A stretch of 12,725 nucleotides of DNA, taken from NCBI GenBank assembly GCA_002345545.1, contig DDVW01000020.1, forward strand, positions 1 through 12,725. The letters run 5' to 3'. The position numbers were made by a program, and so were the translations under genes. The notes under the pieces are model-generated. The model ran no database searches, was not told the DNA's origin, and saw only the letters and a list, made by a program, of their open reading frames with translations. Within the stretch, counting starts at the first letter, position 1. Every line of letters starts with the position of its first letter. This document shows, in pieces, positions 6,432-12,725 of this stretch. Origin of the DNA: Stenotrophomonas sp. UBA2302 (lineage in GTDB: Bacteria > Pseudomonadota > Gammaproteobacteria > Xanthomonadales > Xanthomonadaceae).

Positions 6432-7366
6432 GCATGGGATGGACGTGGTACGTCATTGCCCTGGTTGCACTGAACATCCTCGGCTGCGTCTGGCTGCTGT
6501 GGTGGACCGCCCGCCGCCGCCCGGATGATCCCAAGCCGGAGGAGACGCTGCACACCTGGGACGGCGACATCACCGAGTACAACAAGCCGTTGCCGCGCTG
6601 GTGGATCAACATGTTCTACCTGACCATCATCTTCGCCATCGGCTACCTGTTCTGGTACGGCGGCTTGGGCCGTATTCCCGGCTACAGCAGCTGGAGTTCC
6701 CAGAGCGAGCACGCCGAGAAGAAGGCGGTCGAGGATGCCAAGCTGGAACAGACCTTCAAGCCCTTCGCCGGCCAGCCGATCGACCAGCTGGCCAAGGACC
6801 CGAAGGCGCTGGCCCTGGGCAGCTCGATCTTCGGCAACACCTGCGCCACCTGTCACGGTTCCTCCGGCCAGGGTGCGATCGGCTACCCGAACCTGACCGA
6901 TGACATCTGGCACTGGGGCGGCTCGCCCGAGAACGTCCTGGCAACGGTGCTGGACGGCCGCGAAGGCATCATGCCCGAGTGGGGCACGGTCCTGACCGGC
7001 ATGGGCGGCCCGGAGGCGGTGGACTACACCGTCGCCTACGTGCGCACCCTGTCGGCGCCGGAAACCATGCAGAACAACTTCATGGCCGCCCGCGGCAAGA
7101 AGCTGTACGAAGGCGTCTGCGTGGCCTGCCACGGCGTGGATGGCAAGGGCAACCAGGATATCGGTGCCCCCGACCTGTCCGACGACTACTGGATGTACGG
7201 CTCCAGCCGCGAAAGCCTGTACAAGACCATCGCCGAAGGCCGCCACGGCAGCATGCCGGCCCACCGCGAACTGCTCGGCGAAACCCGTGCACGTCTGGTC
7301 GCTGCCTATGTGTGGTCGTTGTCGCATAATCAGGACAAGCCCACCGCCAACACAGGCGCACAGTGA
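6425..7366 (+). CDS. ccoP: Cytochrome cbb3 oxidase diheme subunit III (CcoP)
   Basis: A 313-residue membrane-anchored cytochrome c with two heme domains that receives electrons from soluble carriers and delivers them to CcoO. Two transmembrane helices (about 7-27 and 60-80) precede the periplasmic part. Heme motifs are C140-AT-C143-H144 and C232-VA-C235-H236, with likely axial methionines M183 (GIMPEW) and M277 (GSMPAH). GGGGGAG at 6411-6417 is seven bases before the ATG at 6425, favouring it over the in-frame ATG at 6434. The gene overlaps ccoQ by seven bases, and its stop overlaps the next gene's GTG. Confidence 0.97.
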   Translation: MLSMGWTWYVIALVALNILGCVWLLWWTARRRPDDPKPEETLHTWDGDITEYNKPLPRWWINMFYLTIIFAIGYLFWYGGLGRIPGYSSWSSQSEHAEKKAVEDAKLEQTFKPFAGQPIDQLAKDPKALALGSSIFGNTCATCHGSSGQGAIGYPNLTDDIWHWGGSPENVLATVLDGREGIMPEWGTVLTGMGGPEAVDYTVAYVRTLSAPETMQNNFMAARGKKLYEGVCVACHGVDGKGNQDIGAPDLSDDYWMYGSSRESLYKTIAEGRHGSMPAHRELLGETRARLVAAYVWSLSHNQDKPTANTGAQ

Positions 7367-7662
7367 CCGACTTCAGCGAACCTCGCTTCGACCATCCCCC
7401 ACGTCCGCTGGCCCAGCGCGTGGGGGCCATCGCCTGGCCCAGCTTCTTCGCAGCGGGCGTGGCGACCATGGTGTTTTTCGCCTTCGTCGATCCACTGGCG
7501 TTGCGCGACCTGACGTTTCCTGACATGCAGATTTCACGAGAGCTCGGCTATTCGCTGGGCTTTCTCATGTTCTGGGTGGCGACCGCCGCCTCCAGCCTGT
7601 TCACCTGGATCCTGCTGCGGCCTGCCAGCCGCTTCAATCATCCCCGCCCTCCGGGCCTGTGA
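7363..7662 (+). CDS. Small two-helix membrane protein of unknown function in the cbb3 operon
   Basis: A 99-residue protein starting with GTG that overlaps the ccoP stop as GTGA; a weak AGG lies six bases upstream. It has a basic, proline-rich N-terminus (about 1-20), a hydrophobic helix at about 22-42, a short loop (FVDPLALRDLTFPDMQISRE) and a second helix at about 61-86. It ends in a short polar tail. I see no cysteines, heme motif or metal-binding cluster. It does not resemble CcoQ or CcoS, and it is not the single-helix CcoM of Pseudomonas. Coupling to ccoP suggests a structural or assembly role with the oxidase, but that is inference from position only. I recall similar small genes at this place in xanthomonads without an assigned function. 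Confidence 0.82.
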   Translation: MTDFSEPRFDHPPRPLAQRVGAIAWPSFFAAGVATMVFFAFVDPLALRDLTFPDMQISRELGYSLGFLMFWVATAASSLFTWILLRPASRFNHPRPPGL

Positions 7663-7813
7663 TCGGCCGGCTGCGACAATCCGTCACTTCCGGACTTCCC
7701 CCACAAGCCGATACTGATCGCACCTGCGCGTTGCAACCCCACGTCATGACTGTCTTGCCACTGCTATTTTCCTTCTCCCTGCCTCTGGCGGCGACCGCCC
7801 GGGGCCGTACGCC
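7663..7813. other. Gap between the 99-residue protein gene and ccoG
   Basis: At 151 bases this is the only sizeable break in the operon. I see no intrinsic terminator, no FNR-type box and no convincing -35/-10 pair, so read-through from upstream is likely. A 23-codon hydrophobic open frame fills its right half (separate entry). A distant inverted pair, ATCGGC at 7662-7667 and GCCGAT at 7707-7712, is probably chance. Confidence 0.5.
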
Positions 7814-7817
7814 ATGA
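7746..7817 (+). CDS. Possible 23-residue hydrophobic mini-ORF overlapping the ccoG start
   Basis: The ATG at 7746 opens a frame of 23 codons, MTVLPLLFSFSLPLAATARG followed by RTP. It stops with TGA at 7815-7817, overlapping the ccoG ATG as ATGA, the same junction type as others in this operon. The product would be a hydrophobic or signal-like peptide. No Shine-Dalgarno precedes it (the upstream bases are pyrimidine-rich), so translation is doubtful. If real, it could act as a coupling leader for ccoG or as a tiny membrane peptide. Confidence 0.25.
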   Translation: MTVLPLLFSFSLPLAATARGRTP

Positions 7818-9364
7818 GCAAGCGTATTCCGCTGGATGTGGTGGACGAGAAGGGCAATTCCTTCTACGTCAGCGAGCGCAAGGTCTACCCGCGTGATGTC
7901 TCCGGCTTCTTCAACCGCCTGCGCGTGGCCGCGGTGGTGTGGCTGCTGGGCATGTACTACGTGTTCCCGTGGCTGTCGTGGGATGGCCGCCAGGCGGTGC
8001 TGTTCGATCTGCCGGCGCGCAAGTTCTACATCTTCGGGCTGGTGTTCTGGCCACAGGATTTCCTGTTCCTGGCGCTGCTGCTGATCATCGCGGCGATGAC
8101 GCTGTTCTTCTCCACGGCGCTGTTCGGGCGGCTGTGGTGCGGTTTTGCCTGTCCGCAGACGGTGTGGACCGAGACCTTCCTGTGGATGGAGCGCTGGACC
8201 GAGGGCGACCGCCCCAAGCGCATGAAGCTCGACGCCGGCCCCTGGAACCGCGAAAAGATCCTGCGCAAGGGCAGCAAGCACACGCTGTGGCTGCTGTTCG
8301 CACTGTGGACCGGTTTCACCTTCGTCGGCTTCTTCACCCCGATCAAGGACCTGGGTGCGCGCCTGGTGCCGTTCGACTGGGGCGGCTGGGAAACCTTCTG
8401 GGTGCTGTTCTACGCGCTGGCCACCTGGGGCAACGCCGGCTTCCTGCGCGAGCAGGTGTGCAAATACATGTGCCCGTACGCGCGCTTCCAGAGCGCGATG
8501 TTCGATCGCGACACCCTGCTGATCGCCTACGACCCGATGCGCGGCGAGCCGCGCGGCCCGCGCAAGCGCGGCCTGTCCAGCGTGCTGGAGCGCGCGCGCG
8601 GCCTGCTCAAGCCCGCCGTCGCCTACGACTATGTGCTGCGCTCGGGCCTGCACCCGTCCGCTGCCACCCAGGCCGCCCACGCCAAGGGCACCATCACTTG
8701 GGACGGTGACCAGAGCGAGATCACGCCGCTGCCGAAGTTCACTCCCGAGGAACTGGGTGACTGCATCGACTGCACCATCTGCGTGCAGGTCTGCCCGACC
8801 GGCATCGATATCCGCAATGGCCTGCAGTACGAGTGCATCGCCTGCGGCGCCTGCATCGACGCCTGCGACGAAGTGATGGACAAGATGGGCTTCCCGCAGG
8901 GCCTGATCCGCTTCTCCACGCAGAACGCCATCGATGGCAAGCCCACCCGGGTGCTGCGCCTGCGCATCCTGATCTATGGTGCGCTGCTGCTGGGTCTGTG
9001 CGCGGCATGGATGTGGGGCGTGACCCACCGCAGCGAGCTGATCGCCGAAGTGCTGCGCGACCGCAACGCGCTGTACCGCCAGTCCGCCGACGGCAGCATC
9101 GCCAACGCCTACACCCTCAAGCTGATCAACAAGGGCCAGGAAACCCGGCGCTACCACATCACCCTGGAACCGGCCGACGCCGGCCTGCGCCTGGTCGGCC
9201 AGACCGAGATCGAGGCCGGCCCCGAGCAGGTGCTGCCGATCGCGCTGAACGTGGTCGCCGATGGCGACATCAGTGGCCGCCGCACCCTGCACTTTGTGGT
9301 CGAACGTGAAGATGGCGGCGAGAAGCGCGTCATCGAAAGCAGTTTCTTTGGTCCGGTGCAATGA
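7814..9364 (+). CDS. ccoG: cbb3 oxidase assembly protein CcoG (FixG/RdxA), Fe-S copper-handling membrane protein
   Basis: A 516-residue polytopic ferredoxin-like protein needed for cbb3 maturation; CcoG of Rhodobacter is reported as a cupric reductase. Transmembrane helices lie near 38-55, 83-103, 157-177, 193-212 and 385-403. Redox cysteine pairs are C109/C113 (WCGFACPQTVW) and C216/C220 (VCKYMCPY). Two 4Fe-4S clusters follow: C317, C320, C323, C327 (CIDCTICVQVCPTG) and C341, C344, C347, C351 (CIACGACIDAC). The C-terminal part (about 405-516) is an Ig-like FixG_C domain. It is roughly 40-45 residues longer than typical CcoG. The excess is an extra segment at about 252-313 between GEPRGPRKRG and the first ferredoxin motif. 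GGGG at 7801-7804 is a weak ribosome site. The stop overlaps ccoH as ATGA. Confidence 0.96.
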   Translation: MSKRIPLDVVDEKGNSFYVSERKVYPRDVSGFFNRLRVAAVVWLLGMYYVFPWLSWDGRQAVLFDLPARKFYIFGLVFWPQDFLFLALLLIIAAMTLFFSTALFGRLWCGFACPQTVWTETFLWMERWTEGDRPKRMKLDAGPWNREKILRKGSKHTLWLLFALWTGFTFVGFFTPIKDLGARLVPFDWGGWETFWVLFYALATWGNAGFLREQVCKYMCPYARFQSAMFDRDTLLIAYDPMRGEPRGPRKRGLSSVLERARGLLKPAVAYDYVLRSGLHPSAATQAAHAKGTITWDGDQSEITPLPKFTPEELGDCIDCTICVQVCPTGIDIRNGLQYECIACGACIDACDEVMDKMGFPQGLIRFSTQNAIDGKPTRVLRLRILIYGALLLGLCAAWMWGVTHRSELIAEVLRDRNALYRQSADGSIANAYTLKLINKGQETRRYHITLEPADAGLRLVGQTEIEAGPEQVLPIALNVVADGDISGRRTLHFVVEREDGGEKRVIESSFFGPVQ

Positions 9365-9864
9365 ACGAAAACTCCAAATCCCCCTGGCGCATCCCCGTGT
9401 TCTGGCTGGTGATCGGCCTGCCGCTGCTGTCGATCGTCGCCGGCGTCGGCCTGGTGATCATCTCGGTACGCTCCGGTGGCTCGGACGCGGTCTCCGATCC
9501 GGTACGGCGCGTGTCGCAGATCCAGACCGCCAACCTGGGCCCTGACGAAGCGGCCAGGAAGCGCGGACTGAGCGTGGTGCTGCGGGTGGAGGATGGCATC
9601 GTCGAGGTGCTGCCGGCTACCGGCGATTTCGCCAAGGGCAGCGCCCTGCAGCTGGTGCTGGAACACCCCACCCGCCAGGCCGCTGACGTGTCGCTGGAAC
9701 TTGTCCCGGAGGGGGCGGGCTGGCGTACCGAGCACACCCTGGACCACGAGCATGACTGGCTGGTGCAACTGCGTGATGCCGATGGCCAGTGGCGCCTGCA
9801 CGGCCGCCTGCCCCGCGAGCAACATGCCACCCGCCTGTCGCCCTCGCTGGGCGGGGGTCACTGA
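9361..9864 (+). CDS. ccoH: cbb3 oxidase assembly protein CcoH (FixH)
   Basis: A 167-residue protein with one N-terminal transmembrane helix (about 12-36) and a periplasmic beta-rich domain, fitting FixH, an assembly factor that associates with the maturing cbb3 complex. The domain holds LRVEDGIVEVLPATGDFAKG and LQLVLEHPTRQAADVSLELV, which fit the FixH fold. Sequence is divergent: the YY-containing motif usual after the helix is replaced by DPVRRVSQIQTANLGPDEAA. Identification therefore leans on the ccoG-ccoH-ccoI order, size and topology. The ATG overlaps the ccoG stop by four bases. The gene ends at or just before the ccoI start. Confidence 0.9.
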   Translation: MNENSKSPWRIPVFWLVIGLPLLSIVAGVGLVIISVRSGGSDAVSDPVRRVSQIQTANLGPDEAARKRGLSVVLRVEDGIVEVLPATGDFAKGSALQLVLEHPTRQAADVSLELVPEGAGWRTEHTLDHEHDWLVQLRDADGQWRLHGRLPREQHATRLSPSLGGGH

Positions 9865-9872
9865 GCATCACC

Positions 9873-12302
9873 GTGGTCGCTGATTCCGTCCGGTCGCCCG
9901 CTGCTGTGGCGGCCGGCGCCTCCTGCCACCATTGCGGCGAACTCCTGACCGCCCAGCCCTGCATCATGGAACTGGGCGGCAACTCCCATGCTTTCTGCTG
10001 CCAGGGCTGCGCCGCCGCTGCCGAGTGGATCGCCAGTGCCGATCTGGAGGGGTATTACCGCCTGCGCAGCGCCAACGCCGCCCGCGTCGGTGAAGACCTG
10101 CCGGATCTGGCGGTGTGGGACCGTGCCGATGTGCAGGCCCAGCACAGCCGCGAGATCGCCAGCGGCCGCGAGATCACCCTGCTCACTGATGGCATGCGCT
10201 GCGCGGCATGTGCCTGGCTGATCGACCGCGCGCTCGCACGCGAGCCGGGGATCATCGACTGCGCCGCCAACGCCGTCACCGGCCGCATCCGCATCGCCTG
10301 GGACCCGGCACGCACCGCACTGTCGGTGCCGCTGCAACGGCTGGCGATGCTCGGTTACCGGCCTTACCTGGCCGGCAGCGAGGCCGCCGAGCAGCAACGC
10401 ACCCGCGAACGCCGGCGCTGGCTGCTGCGGCTGGGCATTGCCGGCGTCGGCATGTTCCAGGCCATGATGATGGCCGAGGCGCTGTACCTGGATTTCAACA
10501 ACACGATGTCGGTGCCGACCCGCGACTTCTTCCGCTGGTTGACCTTCCTGCTGTGCACGCCGGTGGTGTTCTATTCCGGCTGGCCGTTCCTGTCCGGCGC
10601 GGTACGCGAACTACGCGAGCGCCGCCTGGGCATGGATGTGCTGATCGCCAGCTCCACCTTGCTGGCCTATCTGGCCAGCCTGATGGAAACCATCCGCGGT
10701 GGTCCGCACGTCTGGTACGACGCGGCGGTGATGTTCGTGTTCTTCCTGCTGATCGCACGCATGCTCGAGCAGCGCGCGCGCAGCGTGGCCAGCGCCCAGG
10801 TCGATGCGCTGGCCCGTGCCCGCCCGGCCTTCGCCACCCGCGAACTGGCCGATGGCAGCCGTGAGGCGGTACCACTGGCGGCACTGGGCGTGGGCGACGT
10901 GGCCTGCGTGGCCGCCGGCGAAGCGGTACCGGCCGATGGCGTGCTGCTGGGTGAGGCTGGCGACGAGGCCTGGTTCGAGGAGGCGCTGCTGACCGGCGAA
11001 TCGGCCCCGGTGCGCAAGCTCCCAGGCCAGCCGGTCTATGCCGGCACCGTCTGCCGCGAGCGCCCGGCGCGATTGCGGGTCACCCTGACCGGTACCGCCA
11101 CCCGCCTGTCGCAGCTGGCACGGCTGGTCGAACAGGCGCAGGAACACCGACCGGCGCTGGCGCGGATGGCCGACCGTATCGGCAGCCGTTTCGTGCTGGC
11201 GCTGCTGCCGGTGACCGTGGCGGTATTCCTGGGCTGGTGGCACTACCAGCCCGAGCGCGCACTGGAGGTCACCCTCGCCCTGCTGGTGATCAGCTGCCCC
11301 TGCGCACTGTCGCTGGCGGTGCCGGCGGCCTTGACCAGCGCCCATGGCGCCTTGGCCCGCATCGGCCTGCTGGCGCTGCGGCCGGACGCCATGGACACGC
11401 TGGCGCGCGCCACCGACATCGTCTTCGACAAGACCGGCACGCTCAGCGACGGCCGGCCGGTACTGGCCACCACCCAGGTGCTGGACGCGCGCTTCGATGC
11501 CACCACCGTGCTGGACATCGCCGCCGCACTGGAGCGCGACAGCGGCCATCCGCTGGCAGCCGCCTTCACCCTCGGCGACCGTGGTGTGCTGCAGGCAGGT
11601 CAGGTCGAAGCCGTACCGGGACACGGCATCCAGGGCATGGTCGAAGGACAACACTGGCGGCTGGGGCGCGCCGATTTCGCCGCCGCACAGGTCGATGACG
11701 GCGTGCTGTGGCTGGGCGATGGCGAACGTGCCATTGCCCGCTTCGTGCTGGAAGAGCGTGCCCGTGAGGATGCCGCGCAGACGTTGACGGCACTGCGGGC
11801 GCAGGGCCTGCGCGTGCATCTGGCCAGCGGCGATGGCGATGCGGCGGTGCAGCGCATGGCCACGGCGCTGGGGCTGGCCGAGGTGCATGCCCGGCAGTCA
11901 CCGGAGGACAAGCTGGCGCTGGTACGCCGCCTGCAGGCCGAAGGCCGGGTGGTGGCGATGGTCGGCGACGGCCTCAACGACGCGCCGGTACTGGCCGGTG
12001 CCGACGTCTCCATCGCCATGGGCGAAGGCGCCTCACTGGCACACCGCGCCGCCGACCTGGTCACCACCGGGGGCGGCCTGCTGCGTATTCCCGCCGCGAT
12101 CACCCTGGCCCGCACCACCCAGCGCATCATCCGCCAGAATCTGGCCTGGGCCACCGGCTACAACCTGCTGGCGCTGCCGCTGGCCGCCGCCGGCTGGGTC
12201 ACGCCATGGCTGGCGGCGCTGGGCATGGCGCTGTCATCGCTGATCGTGACCCTCAACGCCCTGCGCCTGTCGCGGCTCAAGACACCGATGGAGACTCGCT
12301 GA
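9873..12302 (+). CDS. ccoI: Copper-transporting P1B-type ATPase CcoI (FixI)
   Basis: An 809-residue ATP-driven copper pump of the inner membrane that supplies the CuB site of cbb3. The N-terminus has a metal-binding domain with CHHC (C18, C21) and CCQGC (C42, C43, C46). An HMA-like site, MRCAACAW (C110, C113), follows. The membrane core has the CPC motif (C475-P-C477). The actuator loop carries TGES near 374-377, the phosphorylation motif DKTGT starts at D519, a GHP motif follows, and GDGLNDAP holds D699 and D703. No ATG fits: the frame opens inside ccoH at 9789, and the first ATG after the cysteine cluster begins (9966) would delete CHHC. GTG at 9873 with a weak GAG seven bases upstream is chosen. 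A CTG at 9861 overlapping the ccoH stop as CTGA is the alternative. Confidence 0.96.
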   Translation: MVADSVRSPAAVAAGASCHHCGELLTAQPCIMELGGNSHAFCCQGCAAAAEWIASADLEGYYRLRSANAARVGEDLPDLAVWDRADVQAQHSREIASGREITLLTDGMRCAACAWLIDRALAREPGIIDCAANAVTGRIRIAWDPARTALSVPLQRLAMLGYRPYLAGSEAAEQQRTRERRRWLLRLGIAGVGMFQAMMMAEALYLDFNNTMSVPTRDFFRWLTFLLCTPVVFYSGWPFLSGAVRELRERRLGMDVLIASSTLLAYLASLMETIRGGPHVWYDAAVMFVFFLLIARMLEQRARSVASAQVDALARARPAFATRELADGSREAVPLAALGVGDVACVAAGEAVPADGVLLGEAGDEAWFEEALLTGESAPVRKLPGQPVYAGTVCRERPARLRVTLTGTATRLSQLARLVEQAQEHRPALARMADRIGSRFVLALLPVTVAVFLGWWHYQPERALEVTLALLVISCPCALSLAVPAALTSAHGALARIGLLALRPDAMDTLARATDIVFDKTGTLSDGRPVLATTQVLDARFDATTVLDIAAALERDSGHPLAAAFTLGDRGVLQAGQVEAVPGHGIQGMVEGQHWRLGRADFAAAQVDDGVLWLGDGERAIARFVLEERAREDAAQTLTALRAQGLRVHLASGDGDAAVQRMATALGLAEVHARQSPEDKLALVRRLQAEGRVVAMVGDGLNDAPVLAGADVSIAMGEGASLAHRAADLVTTGGGLLRIPAAITLARTTQRIIRQNLAWATGYNLLALPLAAAGWVTPWLAALGMALSSLIVTLNALRLSRLKTPMETR

Positions 12303-12511
12303 TGGCCATCCTGCTGATGCTGATACCGATCAGCCTGATCCTGATGGCACTGGCCGTGGCTGCCTTCGTCTGGGCGGTCAAGCGCGGCCAGTTCGATGAT
12401 ATGGATACGCCGGCGCTGGACATCCTCGAAGACAACGACCGTCCAGCACCGGAACCGCCTGCCGGCACCAGCACGGACAGCAACACCACAACCGGAAAAC
12501 ACGGGGGCTGA
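12302..12511 (+). CDS. ccoS: cbb3 oxidase maturation protein CcoS
   Basis: A 69-residue protein with one N-terminal transmembrane helix (about 3-26) followed by the family signature WAVKRGQFDDMDTPALDIL and an acidic, polar tail. CcoS is required to insert redox cofactors into the cbb3 complex in Rhodobacter. The ATG shares one base with the ccoI stop (TGATG). The frame can be extended upstream to 12206, but that would lie inside ccoI and has no family support. The size matches known CcoS proteins. Confidence 0.95.
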   Translation: MAILLMLIPISLILMALAVAAFVWAVKRGQFDDMDTPALDILEDNDRPAPEPPAGTSTDSNTTTGKHGG

Positions 12512-12513
12512 GC

Positions 12514-12725
12514 ATGCTGCCGCTGGATATCCCGGTCCTGATCGCCGCCGCCATCGCCGGCCTGCTCGGCGGCCTGCACTGCGCGGTGATGTGTGGCGGC
12601 ATCGCCACCGGCTTCCCGGCAATGGCTCCGGGGCGTCCCCTGAGCGTGGCCTGGCAGGCCAATCTCGGCCGCATCGGCGGCTACACCGTGGCCGGGGCGC
12701 TGGTCGGCGGCCTTGGCGGCGGCCT
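12514..12725 (+). CDS. TauE/SafE (DsbD_2-like) membrane protein, N-terminal part (partial)
   Basis: The first 70 codons of a membrane protein that runs off the window. It begins MLPLDIPVLIAAAIAGLLGG and then has GLHCAVMCGGI (H22, C23, C27), the signature of the DsbD_2/SafE family commonly found directly after ccoS. A hydrophobic, glycine-rich second helix starts near residue 53. Homologues next to cbb3 operons are thought to take part in copper or cytochrome biogenesis, but the exact role is not settled. GGGGG at 12503-12507 is six bases before the ATG, and the gap after ccoS is two bases, so it belongs to the same transcript. Confidence 0.88.
   Translation, partial: MLPLDIPVLIAAAIAGLLGGLHCAVMCGGIATGFPAMAPGRPLSVAWQANLGRIGGYTVAGALVGGLGGG

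Noticed and set aside
7634..9361. A 575-codon open frame antisense to ccoG
   Set aside because: Same reason: a GC-rich shadow of a gene with intact Fe-S motifs on the plus strand.
1..12725. Mobile elements, CRISPR arrays, tRNA/rRNA genes, prophage or toxin-antitoxin genes
   Set aside because: Looked for on both strands; no transposase or integrase domains, no regularly spaced repeats and no tRNA-like cloverleaf were recognised. Gene order is that of an ordinary core region.

Overview
The window is GC-rich chromosomal DNA whose protein sequences resemble the Xanthomonadaceae (Stenotrophomonas/Xanthomonas type). That placement is inferred from remembered family resemblance and GC content; no search was run. 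I see no mobile element, CRISPR array, rRNA or tRNA, and nothing suggests horizontal transfer.

Layout. (1) Positions 1-917, minus strand: rpoE (extracytoplasmic stress sigma factor) followed by the start of the anti-sigma gene rseA, coupled through an ATGA overlap and preceded by a sigma-E-type promoter, so probably autoregulated. (2) 918-1156: divergent intergenic region with that promoter and a candidate sigma-70 promoter for the plus-strand gene. (3) 1157-3220, plus: a stand-alone two-domain enoyl-CoA hydratase / 3-hydroxyacyl-CoA dehydrogenase (FadB/FadJ type) ending in a clear terminator. (4) 3221-3525, a gap of about 305 bases: two hairpins, a short direct repeat, then an FNR/Anr-type box and candidate -10 for azurin. 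(5) 3526-3984: periplasmic azurin, ended by a very strong hairpin terminator. (6) 4120-4133: a second FNR/Anr-type box, upstream of the cbb3 operon. (7) 4192 to the window end: ccoN-ccoO-ccoQ-ccoP, a 99-residue two-helix membrane protein, then the maturation genes ccoG-ccoH-ccoI-ccoS and the start of a TauE/SafE (DsbD_2-like) membrane protein. Most junctions overlap by 1-7 bases or are separated by only 2-12; the exception is the 151-base gap before ccoG.

How it fits together. CcoN/O/P/Q form the high-affinity cbb3 oxidase. CcoG (Fe-S and copper redox), CcoI (copper P-type ATPase), CcoH and CcoS build its metal centres. Azurin is a small copper electron carrier, and its own FNR-like box suggests co-induction with the oxidase at low oxygen. 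The regulator (FNR/Anr/Clp family) lies outside the window.

Most of the region is a well-known system. The less explained parts are the 99-residue membrane protein inside the operon, an insertion of about 60 residues in CcoG, a 23-codon hydrophobic mini-ORF overlapping the ccoG start, and a CcoI gene that apparently lacks an ATG start.
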